This document shows positions 45,198 through 54,299 of a stretch of DNA of 64,000 nt, piece after piece. Source of the DNA: Gammaproteobacteria bacterium (GTDB lineage: Bacteria > Pseudomonadota > Gammaproteobacteria > Pseudomonadales > Azotimanducaceae); assembly GCA_012960535.1 (NCBI GenBank), contig DUBB01000014.1:92382-156381 (forward strand), read 5' to 3'. Positions within the stretch are counted from its first letter, which is position 1. The number at the start of each line of letters is the position of its first letter. The notes under the pieces were generated by a model, which saw only the letters and a program-made list of their open reading frames with translations, did no database searches and was not told the origin of the DNA. The translations under genes and the position numbers were made by a program.

Positions 45198-45470
45198 GCG
45201 GCTTGTTTTCCTTATTGCTGGTGGTCCAGACAGCTTAACCATCTGCTGGACACAAGATCAATGTGCTATGAAGTTTTATCGGTCTTAAGGGCCTTAGCAG
45301 GGTACTTAGTATCGATCTGCTGCAAGGACTGGTTTCCCTCTGATTGGATTAGGTTAACCGGCCACAACGAGCGAGTGAACCGAGCGTACAGATTAACTCA
45401 TTATTGCCTTGATAGGCATGAAGTGGGAGGATGGGCCTGATGTCAAACCCACTGACTGAGAGGCTAAGCA

Positions 45471-46355
45471 ATGAGCGTATCCAGCAGAACCAGTGAAGTC
45501 ATAAAGAATTACGCCTTAGAAAAGTACCTCCTGGAGCTTGAAGTTAATGGTTTGACGGTGGTCCCGCCGGAAGTGCATGGCTTTCCCCTAGAGGCGATTG
45601 ATCAAATCGTCGAACTGCTGCTTGATTACGCTGAGGCTATGACCGGTTCTCCTTTTTCACTTGACCAGGGGCCGGAAAGACGGTTGTACTTTGCAGAGGA
45701 ACCCAGTGGCTTGACCAAGGGCGCTAGAGAGCCCGGCCAGTTCCTTATTCAGCAGCTGGCCCATAAACATCGCTTATTCAGGGATTTGGCCATCAATCCC
45801 GTGGCCGTGGGGCTCATGGGGTGCCTTATCGGACATAAGGAGGTTCGCTTCAGCAGCCACAATTCTTTCATAAAATGGCAAGGGAGCTTTGGTTATGGAC
45901 CCAGTCTGGGTATGCATGCGGATCAGACCGCGCAACCCTTGCCTTGGGGGCGAACGGCATTAACAGCAAATACCAATTGGTGCCTGACGGAATACTCAAA
46001 TGCTGGTGGTTGCCTGGCCTACGTGCCCGGGTCGCATCGATATGGGACTCCAGCGCAGTTTCCCAGGGCGGTCCAGCAGGCAGTTCCGGTGGAGGCCGCC
46101 AAAGGCTCTCTGATCGCTTTTCATGGGGCCACCTGGCATGGTGCCTTTCCGAAAAAAACGCCGGGGTTGCGGTTGTCCATTGCAAATTACTATCGGCATC
46201 AGTCGGTCACCTCCCAGGAAGATTTATCGGGTAGTTTTCCTAATGCTCTGGCTGAAGACTGTCTTGATGCAGCGTTGTTTAGAACCCTCTGTGGGTTTAA
46301 CGATATATTTCCTTATAAGAAACAATCGGAAAAAGTGCCCATAATTTCGAGTTAA
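45471..46355 (+). CDS. Phytanoyl-CoA dioxygenase (PhyH) family protein
   Basis: A 294-aa 2OG/Fe(II) oxygenase. SLGMHADQTAQPLP holds the HxD metal motif; CLAYVPGSHRYGTP and KGSLIAFHGATWHGAFPKKTPGLRLSIANYYRHQ supply the distal His and the 2OG Arg. Unlike the 364-aa PhyH protein at 35.5 kb the two share little sequence outside these motifs. Substrate unknown. The gene is divergent from the GST gene across a 273-nt gap that shows no further gene. Start ATG preceded by gagaggctaagc, a moderate site. Confidence 0.85.
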   Translation: MSVSSRTSEVIKNYALEKYLLELEVNGLTVVPPEVHGFPLEAIDQIVELLLDYAEAMTGSPFSLDQGPERRLYFAEEPSGLTKGAREPGQFLIQQLAHKHRLFRDLAINPVAVGLMGCLIGHKEVRFSSHNSFIKWQGSFGYGPSLGMHADQTAQPLPWGRTALTANTNWCLTEYSNAGGCLAYVPGSHRYGTPAQFPRAVQQAVPVEAAKGSLIAFHGATWHGAFPKKTPGLRLSIANYYRHQSVTSQEDLSGSFPNALAEDCLDAALFRTLCGFNDIFPYKKQSEKVPIISS

Positions 46356-46498
46356 TTGCCTGCTCTGGCTATGGTATTGGCAATCAGGGATGATTTGAGT
46401 CAGGAATGACTAGTAAAAAAATGTGATTCAACCTAAGCTTTTTGGGATCAGGCCACTCATAACTTACGTTAAACCAACATAAAAAAAAGAGCCCCCTT

Positions 46499-47023
46499 AT
46501 GCTGAAAACAATTTTCCGATGGTTCCTGCTTTTGCTGGTAGCGATTGCTATTGGCCTGGGGGGCTTTTTCTTCAGTATGCGTTTCGCAGATGGGCCCATG
46601 GGGATTGTATCCGGTGGCGCTTTCAGCACAGGCGTTATCCGCACTGCACCATCTGATTGGTCATCTCTGGAAGGCAGGGACGTTATTGAGTTTCAAACAC
46701 TCGCTCCGGCGACGTCGAGAACGGTCTGGTTGGTGGTCTTAAACGGCCAGCTGTATCTGGTGAGCGGTTATATGAAAACTGGTTTTGGCAAGGTTTGGAA
46801 GCAATGGCCTCATTATATTGAAAATGATGATCGTATTGTCCTGAGAATCGATGGGCAATTATATGAGCAGAGGTTACAGCGCTTGATGACGGATGCGGTC
46901 ATAGCATCAGTGATGACTAAATTTTCGGAAAAATATAATCTGTCGGGCCCGGGCCCGAGCCCTGACGGCGCGGCCGTCGTTGCCAATGGTGATGCCTGGC
47001 TGTACCAGGTAAGAAATCGATAG
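46499..47023 (+). CDS. Membrane-anchored hypothetical protein
   Basis: A 174-aa protein with one N-terminal hydrophobic helix (LLLLVAIAIGLGGFFF, residues 9-24) that could be an uncleaved anchor. The soluble domain reads like a small beta barrel: TSRTVWLVVLNGQLYLVSGYMK, GKVWKQWPHYIENDDRIVLRIDGQLYE. This WLVVxNGxLYLxSG pattern recalls split-barrel flavin proteins, but without cofactor motifs, so I do not assign one. The last part SGPGPSPDG is flexible. No ribosome site is obvious except a purine-rich run upstream. No partner gene visible. Confidence 0.65.
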   Translation: MLKTIFRWFLLLLVAIAIGLGGFFFSMRFADGPMGIVSGGAFSTGVIRTAPSDWSSLEGRDVIEFQTLAPATSRTVWLVVLNGQLYLVSGYMKTGFGKVWKQWPHYIENDDRIVLRIDGQLYEQRLQRLMTDAVIASVMTKFSEKYNLSGPGPSPDGAAVVANGDAWLYQVRNR

Positions 47024-47145
47024 TCAGCCGTCCAGGGACTTTAAATAATCGGGACTTAATCTGGCCTGAGCAAACCTGATGATACGCAGAGCGATAAGAT
47101 CGGAGCGGTTCAGGATTGTCGTTTGCGCTGGGGTCGGTCATCGGC

Positions 47146-47182
47146 TGAAGTGATGAAGTGATGAAGTGATGAAGTGATGAAG
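47146..47182. repeat. 8-bp tandem repeat TGAAGTGA, 4.6 copies
   Basis: Four exact copies of TGAAGTGA and a partial fifth, located in the 327-nt gap before the ceramidase-like gene. Slippage would change the spacing to the downstream start. The remainder of the gap holds no supported gene. Confidence 0.9.
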
Positions 47183-47350
47183 GGTTGCCTGCTTGTCTAT
47201 TCGGTGGGGGACTCTGGGGTTGCAGTCTGGTATTGACTTAATAGAAGCGCGAATTTTTTTCGGGCAGAGACCGGGCCAGGCTGCGGCCAGTTGATTCAGG
47301 CCCATTACCCTGTTTTAAAAAGAGTAGCTGCGAGCCATGGGTGGCATGTT

Positions 47351-48343
47351 ATGGATAAACAGGATTATAAGCAGCATTGGCGCTGGTCAGACGCTACCAG
47401 CAGACAATGGTTACCCTGGGCGCTGATAGCTTGTCTGGTTTATTTTGCGGGTTACGTCTACTTTGGATTGCAGGGTTGGGGTGAATCGGCCAGTTCAGAG
47501 CAGGCCATTGGTGAAGCTTCTCGCTGGTGCGAAAGGGTCAGTGCAGGATTGCTAAGGGAACCTGCCAATGCCTTGAGTAACATCGGCTTCATGGTTGCTG
47601 GGATACTCATGCTAGTCAGGCTTCGCAGGGATGTCAGGGTTCCTGACAGTGCTACCCAATTTCATGGAGCCAGCCCGGTGGCCCTATTGTATGCCGCTGC
47701 AACCATTTGGTTGGGGCCTGGTTCTATGCTCATGCATGGTACCCATACCGCCTGGGGTGCCTGGGCTGACAATCTCAGTATGGTGATGTATATCCTGATC
47801 CCCTGGTTGGTGAATGTATCCGAAATGGGTCGTTGGCGGGTGCGTTTATTTTTCACTGTTTATGCGGCCCTGGTGGTGGGCTATGGCCTGGGTCGGCCGC
47901 TTCTTGGAGCGGACTTAGGAATACATCTGGATCTATTCAGCATATCTATCGGCCTGTGGGGTATATCCGAGCTGCTCTATCGATTCTGGTCGCCAAGGTT
48001 TCGCTGGTTATCCGGGTTCGCTGGTTTTGCCATCGCCGCCTTGTTTGGCATTACCCCCTGGGAGATGCTGGAAAAACCCAGTGAATTCTGGTGGGTTCTG
48101 CTGTTCTGGCTACCGGGATTACTGGCAACCCAGCCGCCTCGGGGTCGAAGATCCTATTCACCCTGGTATTTTGCCGGGGTTGCCTGTTATCTGATCGCTT
48201 TTGCCATATGGCTGACGGGTCGGCCCGGACATGAGTGGTGCCAACCCGATTCCTGGTTGCAGGCCCATGCGGTCTGGCATCTGCTGTCAGCAATGGCAAC
48301 CGGGTGTTTTTTCATATTTCTGAGAACCGAAAAGGCAAAGTGA
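47351..48343 (+). CDS. Ceramidase-like (CREST superfamily) polytopic membrane protein
   Basis: A 330-aa membrane protein with seven or eight hydrophobic segments. Motifs match alkaline ceramidase/CREST hydrolases: WCERVSAGLLREPANALSN after the first helix, GSMLMHGTHTAWGAWADNLSM holding Ser, His and Asp, and HAVWHLLSA (His pair) in the last helix. The same residues bind Zn in human ACER3. Bacterial relatives hydrolyse or modify lipids, but substrates are mostly unknown. ATG 47351 is used; ATG or ATT 60 nt upstream are alternatives. It stands downstream of a repeat tract, with no sphingolipid synthesis gene in the window. Confidence 0.7.
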   Translation: MDKQDYKQHWRWSDATSRQWLPWALIACLVYFAGYVYFGLQGWGESASSEQAIGEASRWCERVSAGLLREPANALSNIGFMVAGILMLVRLRRDVRVPDSATQFHGASPVALLYAAATIWLGPGSMLMHGTHTAWGAWADNLSMVMYILIPWLVNVSEMGRWRVRLFFTVYAALVVGYGLGRPLLGADLGIHLDLFSISIGLWGISELLYRFWSPRFRWLSGFAGFAIAALFGITPWEMLEKPSEFWWVLLFWLPGLLATQPPRGRRSYSPWYFAGVACYLIAFAIWLTGRPGHEWCQPDSWLQAHAVWHLLSAMATGCFFIFLRTEKAK

Positions 48344-48441
48344 AGTTATCTGGGCGTCGGTACTGTCTGTTGCTCTGGTGAACAGGTGCAGTCAGGTGCT
48401 GTCAGTAGCTTGTTTCGCTGGCGGGTATAAGAAGAGTTATT

Positions 48442-48651
48442 ATGCTTGAGCTCTGCCAGTGGTTGCGCTCTGGATTCAAACGAGAAGGTGACGATGCGTT
48501 AACCGATCTGGAGACAGAGCTTGCGGATGTCGGCAATGCTGATGGGTTCCGACTGACGCTCTTAGCCGCGCAGGGGTTGGCTTCTCGCGCGCAGCTTGTG
48601 CGTGCTAAGGTGAATCGTAGTACTCTTGAATCTCAGAATATGAAAGCCTAG
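48442..48651 (+). CDS. Small hypothetical protein (doubtful)
   Basis: A 69-aa frame from an ATG with a purine-rich upstream region (agaagag). The product (CQWLRSGFKREGDDALTDLE to STLESQNMKA) is acidic to neutral with predicted helices and resembles no known family. It ends 3 nt before the FAD-oxidoreductase gene start. It may be a real leader gene or a remnant of an upstream gene. Confidence 0.4.
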   Translation: MLELCQWLRSGFKREGDDALTDLETELADVGNADGFRLTLLAAQGLASRAQLVRAKVNRSTLESQNMKA

Positions 48652-48654
48652 CGA

Positions 48655-49931
48655 ATGAGTAATAGAAACTATACCAGTCGTCAAGCGCTTGCTGGGGCCG
48701 CAGGCCTTACTGTTTCTCTGGTCGTTCGCGGTTCTGCAGTAGAAAAAAAGCGTCACCGCTTTGCCGTAGTGGGGCGCGGGCCGATGGGGTCCGCTGCCGC
48801 CCGCTACTTGGCGCAGGCCGGCGAGGACGTTGTTGTCGTTGGCCCCGAGGAGCCGGAGGACTGGAACCAGCACGAGGGAGCATTCGCGTCTCACTACGAC
48901 GCGGGTCGACAATTCGAACTCGCCAGTTCAAAGAAAGCCCTCGTTCGCCTGGCAAAAGACTCCCTTCGCGGTTTTCAGGAAGTCGAGAAGGCGACGGGCA
49001 TCTTGTTTTTTCGTCGACATCCGAACCTCCGGGTCGGGCCGGCCGGTTTTAGCGACGATCACTACTACAACTGGGACGGGATCGACGCTGTCGGCCGAGA
49101 CCTTGGAGTGGAGACTGTCCACCTGGACGATCAGAGGCTCTCCGGGACATTCCCCCAGTTTCGCTTCGAGTCGGGCTCTCGTGGATTGGTCGAGCCGAAC
49201 GGCGGTGTCATTAATCCACGGCGTATGGTGAAGGCGCAGCTTCGTGCCGCGCAAGCCAATGGAGCGACTGTGATCAGCGATGAAGTGGTCGCGCTCAATC
49301 GAAGAAGCGGTGAAATTGAAGTTGTTCTGAAGAATCAGAAGTCGATCTCGGCGGACCAGGTTCTCATCGCGACGGGGCCTTTACCAACGCCGCAAAGCTC
49401 CTGGAGCGTCGCTTGGCGATGTACCTGTACGGTGTCACAGCGGTACTCGTCGAAGTTCCGGGCGAGTCGCGCCCAGATATTCCCACCTTTACTTGCCGCT
49501 TTGGTAGCGAGGAAAAATCGCCGGTCTGCTTCGCGATGCCGCCGCTTCAGTATCCAGATGGGAAGTGGTACATCAAAGGCGCCACAGCCAGTTCGCTGGA
49601 CTCTGCGATCCCCGGGGACAGTGCCATTGGTCCATGGTTTCGCGGAAGGGGTGTTGAGGATGACCCGAAGCTTGTGGCCGGGATGCTCCGCAAGCTTCTG
49701 CCGGGTTTCGAACCGGGAGAGGCCCACGCCCTTCCCTGCATGGTTTCCTACACGCCCTCGGGCAACCCCTACATCGACAGAATCGACGAGCGTGTGGGCA
49801 TCGCGGTCGGTGGAAACGCGAGGGGTGTGATGACCAGCGATGAGATCGGTCGCATGGCAGCGGACATGATGCGCGGCGTGGCCTGGTCAGGACCGCTCGG
49901 CGCGGAGCTTTTCAAGGCTCGTTTCGCCTAG
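48655..49931 (+). pseudogene. FAD-dependent oxidoreductase (sarcosine oxidase-like), single frameshift
   Basis: A deglycosylated reading frame of about 425 codons split in two. Part 1 has the FAD motif HRFAVVGRGPMGSAAARYLAQAG and continues to ISADQVLIATG near 49376. Part 2, one frame back, resumes AFTNAAKLLERRLAMYLYG and ends GAELFKARFA at 49931. Adding one G to the G-run at about 49374-49377 joins them. The N-terminal 28 residues before KKRHRF resemble a signal or linker. The family oxidises N-methylated amino acids. The section from about 48745 to 49930 is clearly richer in GC and uses more C/G-ending codons than the neighbours, suggesting transfer. Confidence 0.75.
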
Positions 49932-50366
49932 TTGGGGAAGCGTGAGTTATTTCGGCGCCGGGAAAGGTTGAAGATCGAGAAAACGTCGAAAGACGCTGCC
50001 TGTGATCCGAGAGATGTCGATGTCGGAGTTGTTTCAACGGGATCGAATTTGATGGTGAATTACTAGACCTTCCGTTACCCAACCGGAATAGTTATTTACA
50101 ACAGACCTTGGAAAAACAGGTCATTCTAGTAACGAGCGCCAACGGTTGGGTCTGGTTGAAGAGGTTCAGGAGTTGATGCATAAGCTACGCCTGGCTCGTC
50201 ATTGCTCGAGGTAATGTCAGATGTGCTTCTAAAGGGTGTATAACATGGCAGATACAAGCTTAACTGGGACGCAGTGACCCTTCTTTAGATGAGTGATTTA
50301 TAAGGAAATCGATCGTTGAGCACTGCTAGGATTGAGTACAACTATATGTAAGTTAAGGAGTACCTT
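49932..50366. other. Intergenic region without a supported gene
   Basis: About 435 nt between the FAD pseudogene and the FetB-type gene. One frame ends in SNERQRLGLVEEVQELMHKLRLARHCSR, a helical 41-codon segment that could be the tail of a lost gene, but no start or family supports it. A usable ribosome site (aaggag) lies at the right edge for the next gene. Confidence 0.35.
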
Positions 50367-51104
50367 GTGGACTATTCTCTACCAGTGATCTCGTGGTTGG
50401 ATATTGGTATTGTCTTTCTTCCCATGGTTATTGTGTTTGCCGTGATGTTCAGGTGGTCGCTGCAAGCTTGGACAGCGGTTTATTCAACGGCGCGTATGCT
50501 GATTCAATTGATTCTCATCGGTTATTTCCTGGTTTATATATTTGGCGCGCGTGAAGCCTGGGTTATCTGCCTGGTGCTGGCTGTGATGTTGACTGTCGCC
50601 AGTTGGATTTCACTCAATCCTGTTCAGGGAAAACGACGTTACTTATATCCCTACGTGTTGATTTCGCTGGCGTCAGGTGGTGGGCTGGTGTTGTTTCTGG
50701 TGGTATGGGGCGTTCTTCATATCGAGCCCTGGTACACGCCGCAGTATACGGTTCCTCTGGCAGGGATGATATTTGCCAACTCTATGAATACGGTCAGCCT
50801 GGCAGCAGAACGATATGAGTCAGAGGTTATCAACGGCCGCAACTGCGACGCGGCGAAAAAGGTTGCGTTCCAGACAGGTATGATTCCCGTGGTGAACTCG
50901 ATGTTTGCAGTGGGCCTGGTCGCTTTGCCCGGCATGATGACGGGTCAGATTTTATCCGGTGTTTCACCGCTGATAGCGGTCCGTTACCAGATCGTAGTCA
51001 TGTGCATGCTGTTTGCAGCGTCGGGCATTTGTGCGGCCGTATACCTTGAGTTGGTCAGTCGCAGCGAAGCTGTTGTTCCCCTGGCAACCAAGCCATTGGA
51101 ATAA
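50367..51104 (+). CDS. fetB: FetB-type (UPF0014) ABC permease
   Basis: A 245-aa membrane protein with about seven helices (VFLPMVIVFAVMF, LIQLILIGYFLVYIF, VICLVLAVMLTVAS and others). GMIFANSMNTVSLAAERYESEV and FQTGMIPVVNSMFAVGLVALPGMMTGQIL are the diagnostic UPF0014/FetB blocks. In E. coli FetB pairs with the ATPase FetA for iron export or peroxide tolerance. No fetA-like ATPase gene lies beside this one. GTG is the start, with AAGGAG 9 nt upstream. Confidence 0.8.
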   Translation: MDYSLPVISWLDIGIVFLPMVIVFAVMFRWSLQAWTAVYSTARMLIQLILIGYFLVYIFGAREAWVICLVLAVMLTVASWISLNPVQGKRRYLYPYVLISLASGGGLVLFLVVWGVLHIEPWYTPQYTVPLAGMIFANSMNTVSLAAERYESEVINGRNCDAAKKVAFQTGMIPVVNSMFAVGLVALPGMMTGQILSGVSPLIAVRYQIVVMCMLFAASGICAAVYLELVSRSEAVVPLATKPLE

Positions 51105-51131
51105 CGCTCATCGGCCTTAAAGCATGGTCTA

Positions 51132-51214
51132 AATCCTTCAACAAAAGCCCTTCAGCAAAAGCCCTTCAACAAAAGATTCTCAATAAAAGCGCCTCAAAAA
51201 AGCGCTCAGAAAAG
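51132..51214. repeat. Degenerate 14-15-bp repeats (about six units)
   Basis: Units such as cccttcaacaaaag, cccttcagcaaaag, attctcaataaaag and cgcctcaaaaaag follow each other between the fetB and DUF1501 genes. They share TTCAaxAAAAG. They look like a decaying tandem array; no coding frame. Confidence 0.7.
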
Positions 51215-51312
51215 ACTTGTGATCAGGATTGGCAACGACGTTACGGGTTTGGCTCAGTGTCAGGAAAGGCAGGCACAATACGGTGTGCCTGCTGTCCTGA
51301 TATTTTGGGTTG

Positions 51313-52665
51313 TTACGCCATGAAGCCGAGATTGCGAAGATTGAACGCGGCCAGGTTGGGCGCTATCTGATCCAGGGATGAATCATCAACGCCGAACCAG
51401 TTTGCCAGGGTGGCAGCATATTGATCTGCGGACAGGGTGGGAATGATTCTGCCGCCGGCGACATCATCGGCTCCATCGATTTCCAGAGAGGGCATGGTGC
51501 CGAAAACCCGTTGGCCGAGAACGGCGCTGCCGGAGACCAATTGATGTCCGCCCCAGCCGTGGTCGGTGCCATCACCGTTACTGGTCAGGGTTCGGCCGAA
51601 GTCCGATTGGGTAAACGTGGTCACCTGGTCGCTCAGGCCAATTTCAGTCATGGCCGTCTGAAATGCCAGCAGGCAGTCGCCCAGGTCCATCAGCAGGTCA
51701 GGCTGGTCTTGATTTTGGTCGTTATGGGTATCAAAGCCACCTGTGGTGATATAAAAAATCTGTCGGTTGACCTCGAATTCATCTTTTACGGCAAGCAGCC
51801 TGGCGACGATTCTGAGCCTTCTGCCCAGCCTGCTTTCTGGAAACGGCGTATTAAGCTCCGGCACCAGCCTTAAGGCATCGTTAATCAGGTCAGCGTAAAG
51901 CAATGACCGCGAATGTACGTCCGCCAGCGCTCTGCTGTGGATGTTGTCAAAGCCGTTGGTTAACTGTCGTTCAAACGAGGCCTGCCGTTCCGGACCGTAT
52001 TCGGCATTACGCCGAAATGCGGCATAGCTGCTGGCGCCGGAATTGTTCACGGTATAAGGACTGGTGGTATCACCTGATTGAAATCGTGAGTTACCCGATG
52101 TGGAGATGTTTGTGGGCAGCATTTGGCCGGACAAATCGTCGGCTAAAGAGTCGGCGATTCGGCCCGCCCAGCCTGTGGACAAATTAGTCGTGCCTCTTAA
52201 ACTCTGCCATTGATTGCGTTGATCGTTATGCGAGAAAAGCTGCGGTGGCAGGAGGGTATTGCCATTGAGATAGTCATCTTTGCTGACAGGTTCGAGCAGT
52301 GGGCCGACATTGCTCACCACAGCCAGGTCCCCGCTTTCGAATAAGCCCTGCAAACCTGTGGCCATGGGGTGGAAGCCGTAAAGAACGCCGTCCGAGTTCA
52401 GTGGTGAAATCGGTAACAGGGCTTCCTGAGCAATGGCCAGGTTCTGCCTTGAGGCCGCATAAACGTTGTATTCGGCATCGCTGCGCGGCACCAGCATATT
52501 AAAAGAGTCATTACCGCCCAGCAGAAACACATTGACCAGGCATTTGTAACCCGTAAATTCAGCGCTTCTGGCCAGAGGGATCAGACCCGGGCCACCGATC
52601 AGACCAAGGGCAGAAAGTGCTGCGCTGAGCTTGAGAAATTTTCTTCGTTGCAGGGTGTAGTTCAT
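51313..52665 (-). CDS. DUF1501 domain protein (Tat signal)
   Basis: A 450-aa DUF1501 protein. The N-terminus LQRRKFLKLSAALSALGLIG carries a twin-arginine RRKFLK motif and a hydrophobic stretch, so export folded is likely. VFLLGGNDSFNMLVP, GRIADSLADDLSG, FYITTGGFDTHNDQ and TQSDFGRTLTSNGDGTDHGWGGHQLV are typical of the family, which is related to the alkaline phosphatase/sulfatase superfamily. Function unknown. It overlaps the DUF1800 gene upstream by 4 nt (ATGA-type), and the two families are regularly paired in bacteria. Confidence 0.88.
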   Translation of the reverse strand: MNYTLQRRKFLKLSAALSALGLIGGPGLIPLARSAEFTGYKCLVNVFLLGGNDSFNMLVPRSDAEYNVYAASRQNLAIAQEALLPISPLNSDGVLYGFHPMATGLQGLFESGDLAVVSNVGPLLEPVSKDDYLNGNTLLPPQLFSHNDQRNQWQSLRGTTNLSTGWAGRIADSLADDLSGQMLPTNISTSGNSRFQSGDTTSPYTVNNSGASSYAAFRRNAEYGPERQASFERQLTNGFDNIHSRALADVHSRSLLYADLINDALRLVPELNTPFPESRLGRRLRIVARLLAVKDEFEVNRQIFYITTGGFDTHNDQNQDQPDLLMDLGDCLLAFQTAMTEIGLSDQVTTFTQSDFGRTLTSNGDGTDHGWGGHQLVSGSAVLGQRVFGTMPSLEIDGADDVAGGRIIPTLSADQYAATLANWFGVDDSSLDQIAPNLAAFNLRNLGFMA

Positions 52666-54299
52666 CTTAACACCGCAAATTCAGGTGAAGTGGCTATCAT
52701 GTGAATGGCCTCTACTACTTTTCCGGCCTGGGTATCCCAGTGCGCCATCATGGAGGCGGTTTCGCTGCGAAGCTGCTCTGAGATGTTACCTCCCAGGAGC
52801 TTGTCAGCGACCTGGTTAATCAGTGCCTGGGGTTGGTCGACCAGGGCCAGTTCAGATTCGATATCGATATAAATGGTTGCTTCGTCCTTTTCTACCACCG
52901 CAGAATGCTGCAGGAAAATGGCCAGGGCCAGGTAGTTATTTACGGTAACGGAGGTTGTTTCATTGGTGATCTGCATCTCCGGTGATACCAGGCCAAGTTT
53001 ACTGATCTCTCCAGGCGGGGCGAAGTCTGGCCGAAAGAAGTTGAAAACCGAGTCAGCCCTGAGCGGCGCCTGGGAAAAAGAAAATTCGGGGTAGGCAAAA
53101 AGATACCGATTATTCGCGGCAGACGCGTCGAAGGCTCGCCAGACTGCGGTTAGCCGCAGCAGCGGTTCGGTCAACTTACCGCTGTTGGCATCCGCGGGTT
53201 CAGCTCGAGCTTCAGGATCCAGCAAGATGGCTTTTACTACCGCACTCAGGTTGCCTCTGGTGCCATAGCCGTCATCGATAAACACCGCAGCAACTCGCCC
53301 GATATAAGCTGCTGAAGGATTGGCGGAGACCAGGCGCTGAATGAGTTGTCTGCTGATAAAGGCGGGAACGTTGGCATGGCTGGCGATGTTTTCAAGCGCT
53401 GCATCCAGGTCATCCACAGCCGTTTGTCCTGCCGGTAAAACGACCTCGTTTAACAAGCGTTTTTCGCCTCCATCATGAAAATCCTGGAATGCCACCATGG
53501 GCAGCCTGAAGATGTAGGAAGGCTGGTTGAAACTTTCTGAGCCATAAAAGGTCCAGCCCGTGAAAACGTGGGCAAACCCTTCAATAATGCTTTGATCGTA
53601 GGTGGGTACGGGCTGGTTGTCCTGATCCAGGATGGTTGAGCCATCTTCATTGAGCATGACCAGGCCAATGCTGAACAATTGCATCACTTCTCTGGCGTAA
53701 TTCTCATCGGGCCTGATATTCATTGCCTTGTCGGGTTTTTGATTACCCAGCATGGAAAGATAAAGGCCCATGGCAGGCGTCAGGGTGACAGCCTTAAGCA
53801 GTTCCTGGTAGTTTCCGAAAGCGTGCAATGTCAGTTCATCATAGTAGTCGGCCAGGCCGTTGGGAAAATTAAATAAGCTGCTTTGGTCCGAGACCACCAT
53901 GATCTGGGATAAGGCAAAGGCAACCCGCTGGCGCAGTTGGTCTTCACCGGTTAAGGCGTTTCTGAACCAGGCATCGAGGCGGTTTGTTTGACCCTCGCGG
54001 TTATTTTCTGGTTCTGCCAGGTCATCCATATAGGGAAGCTGCAGGGACGGGGTTTGTAGCAGCTGTTGATCAATCCAGGCTTCAAAGCCGATGTTTCTGA
54101 CATTGTCAACTTCAGCAGGAGTCGGACCAAAGCTGGCTTGCCGTAAGAACCGGTGCGCTTGGGCGACGGAGATAACAGGCTCAGTCGGTGTGTCCCCTGA
54201 CGGTGCGGGAGCAGTTGATACCGAGGAACCGCCGCCACCACCGCAACTGCTGAGCAGTAGCAGGCTGATGGTTACTATCGTCGTTCGGCTAAAATGCAA
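52662..54299 (-). CDS. DUF1800 domain lipoprotein
   Basis: A 545-aa DUF1800 protein. The lipobox LLSSC puts the lipidated Cys at residue 19, followed by a glycine run (SCGGGGGSS). AHRFLRQASFGPTPAEVDNV is the family's start, and ALTLHAFGNYQELLKAVTLTPAMGLYLSMLGNQK and NYAREVMQLFSIGLVML are later markers. Proteins of this family are large, helical and of unknown role. The stop overlaps the DUF1501 start, so they form a two-gene operon. No T9SS genes are present; the pair is also found in gammaproteobacteria. Confidence 0.88.
   Translation of the reverse strand: MHFSRTTIVTISLLLLSSCGGGGGSSVSTAPAPSGDTPTEPVISVAQAHRFLRQASFGPTPAEVDNVRNIGFEAWIDQQLLQTPSLQLPYMDDLAEPENNREGQTNRLDAWFRNALTGEDQLRQRVAFALSQIMVVSDQSSLFNFPNGLADYYDELTLHAFGNYQELLKAVTLTPAMGLYLSMLGNQKPDKAMNIRPDENYAREVMQLFSIGLVMLNEDGSTILDQDNQPVPTYDQSIIEGFAHVFTGWTFYGSESFNQPSYIFRLPMVAFQDFHDGGEKRLLNEVVLPAGQTAVDDLDAALENIASHANVPAFISRQLIQRLVSANPSAAYIGRVAAVFIDDGYGTRGNLSAVVKAILLDPEARAEPADANSGKLTEPLLRLTAVWRAFDASAANNRYLFAYPEFSFSQAPLRADSVFNFFRPDFAPPGEISKLGLVSPEMQITNETTSVTVNNYLALAIFLQHSAVVEKDEATIYIDIESELALVDQPQALINQVADKLLGGNISEQLRSETASMMAHWDTQAGKVVEAIHMIATSPEFAVLR

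Noticed and set aside
51313..54299. Type IX secretion or exopolysaccharide system role for DUF1501/DUF1800
   Set aside because: No secretion genes are nearby; the pairing alone does not show it.
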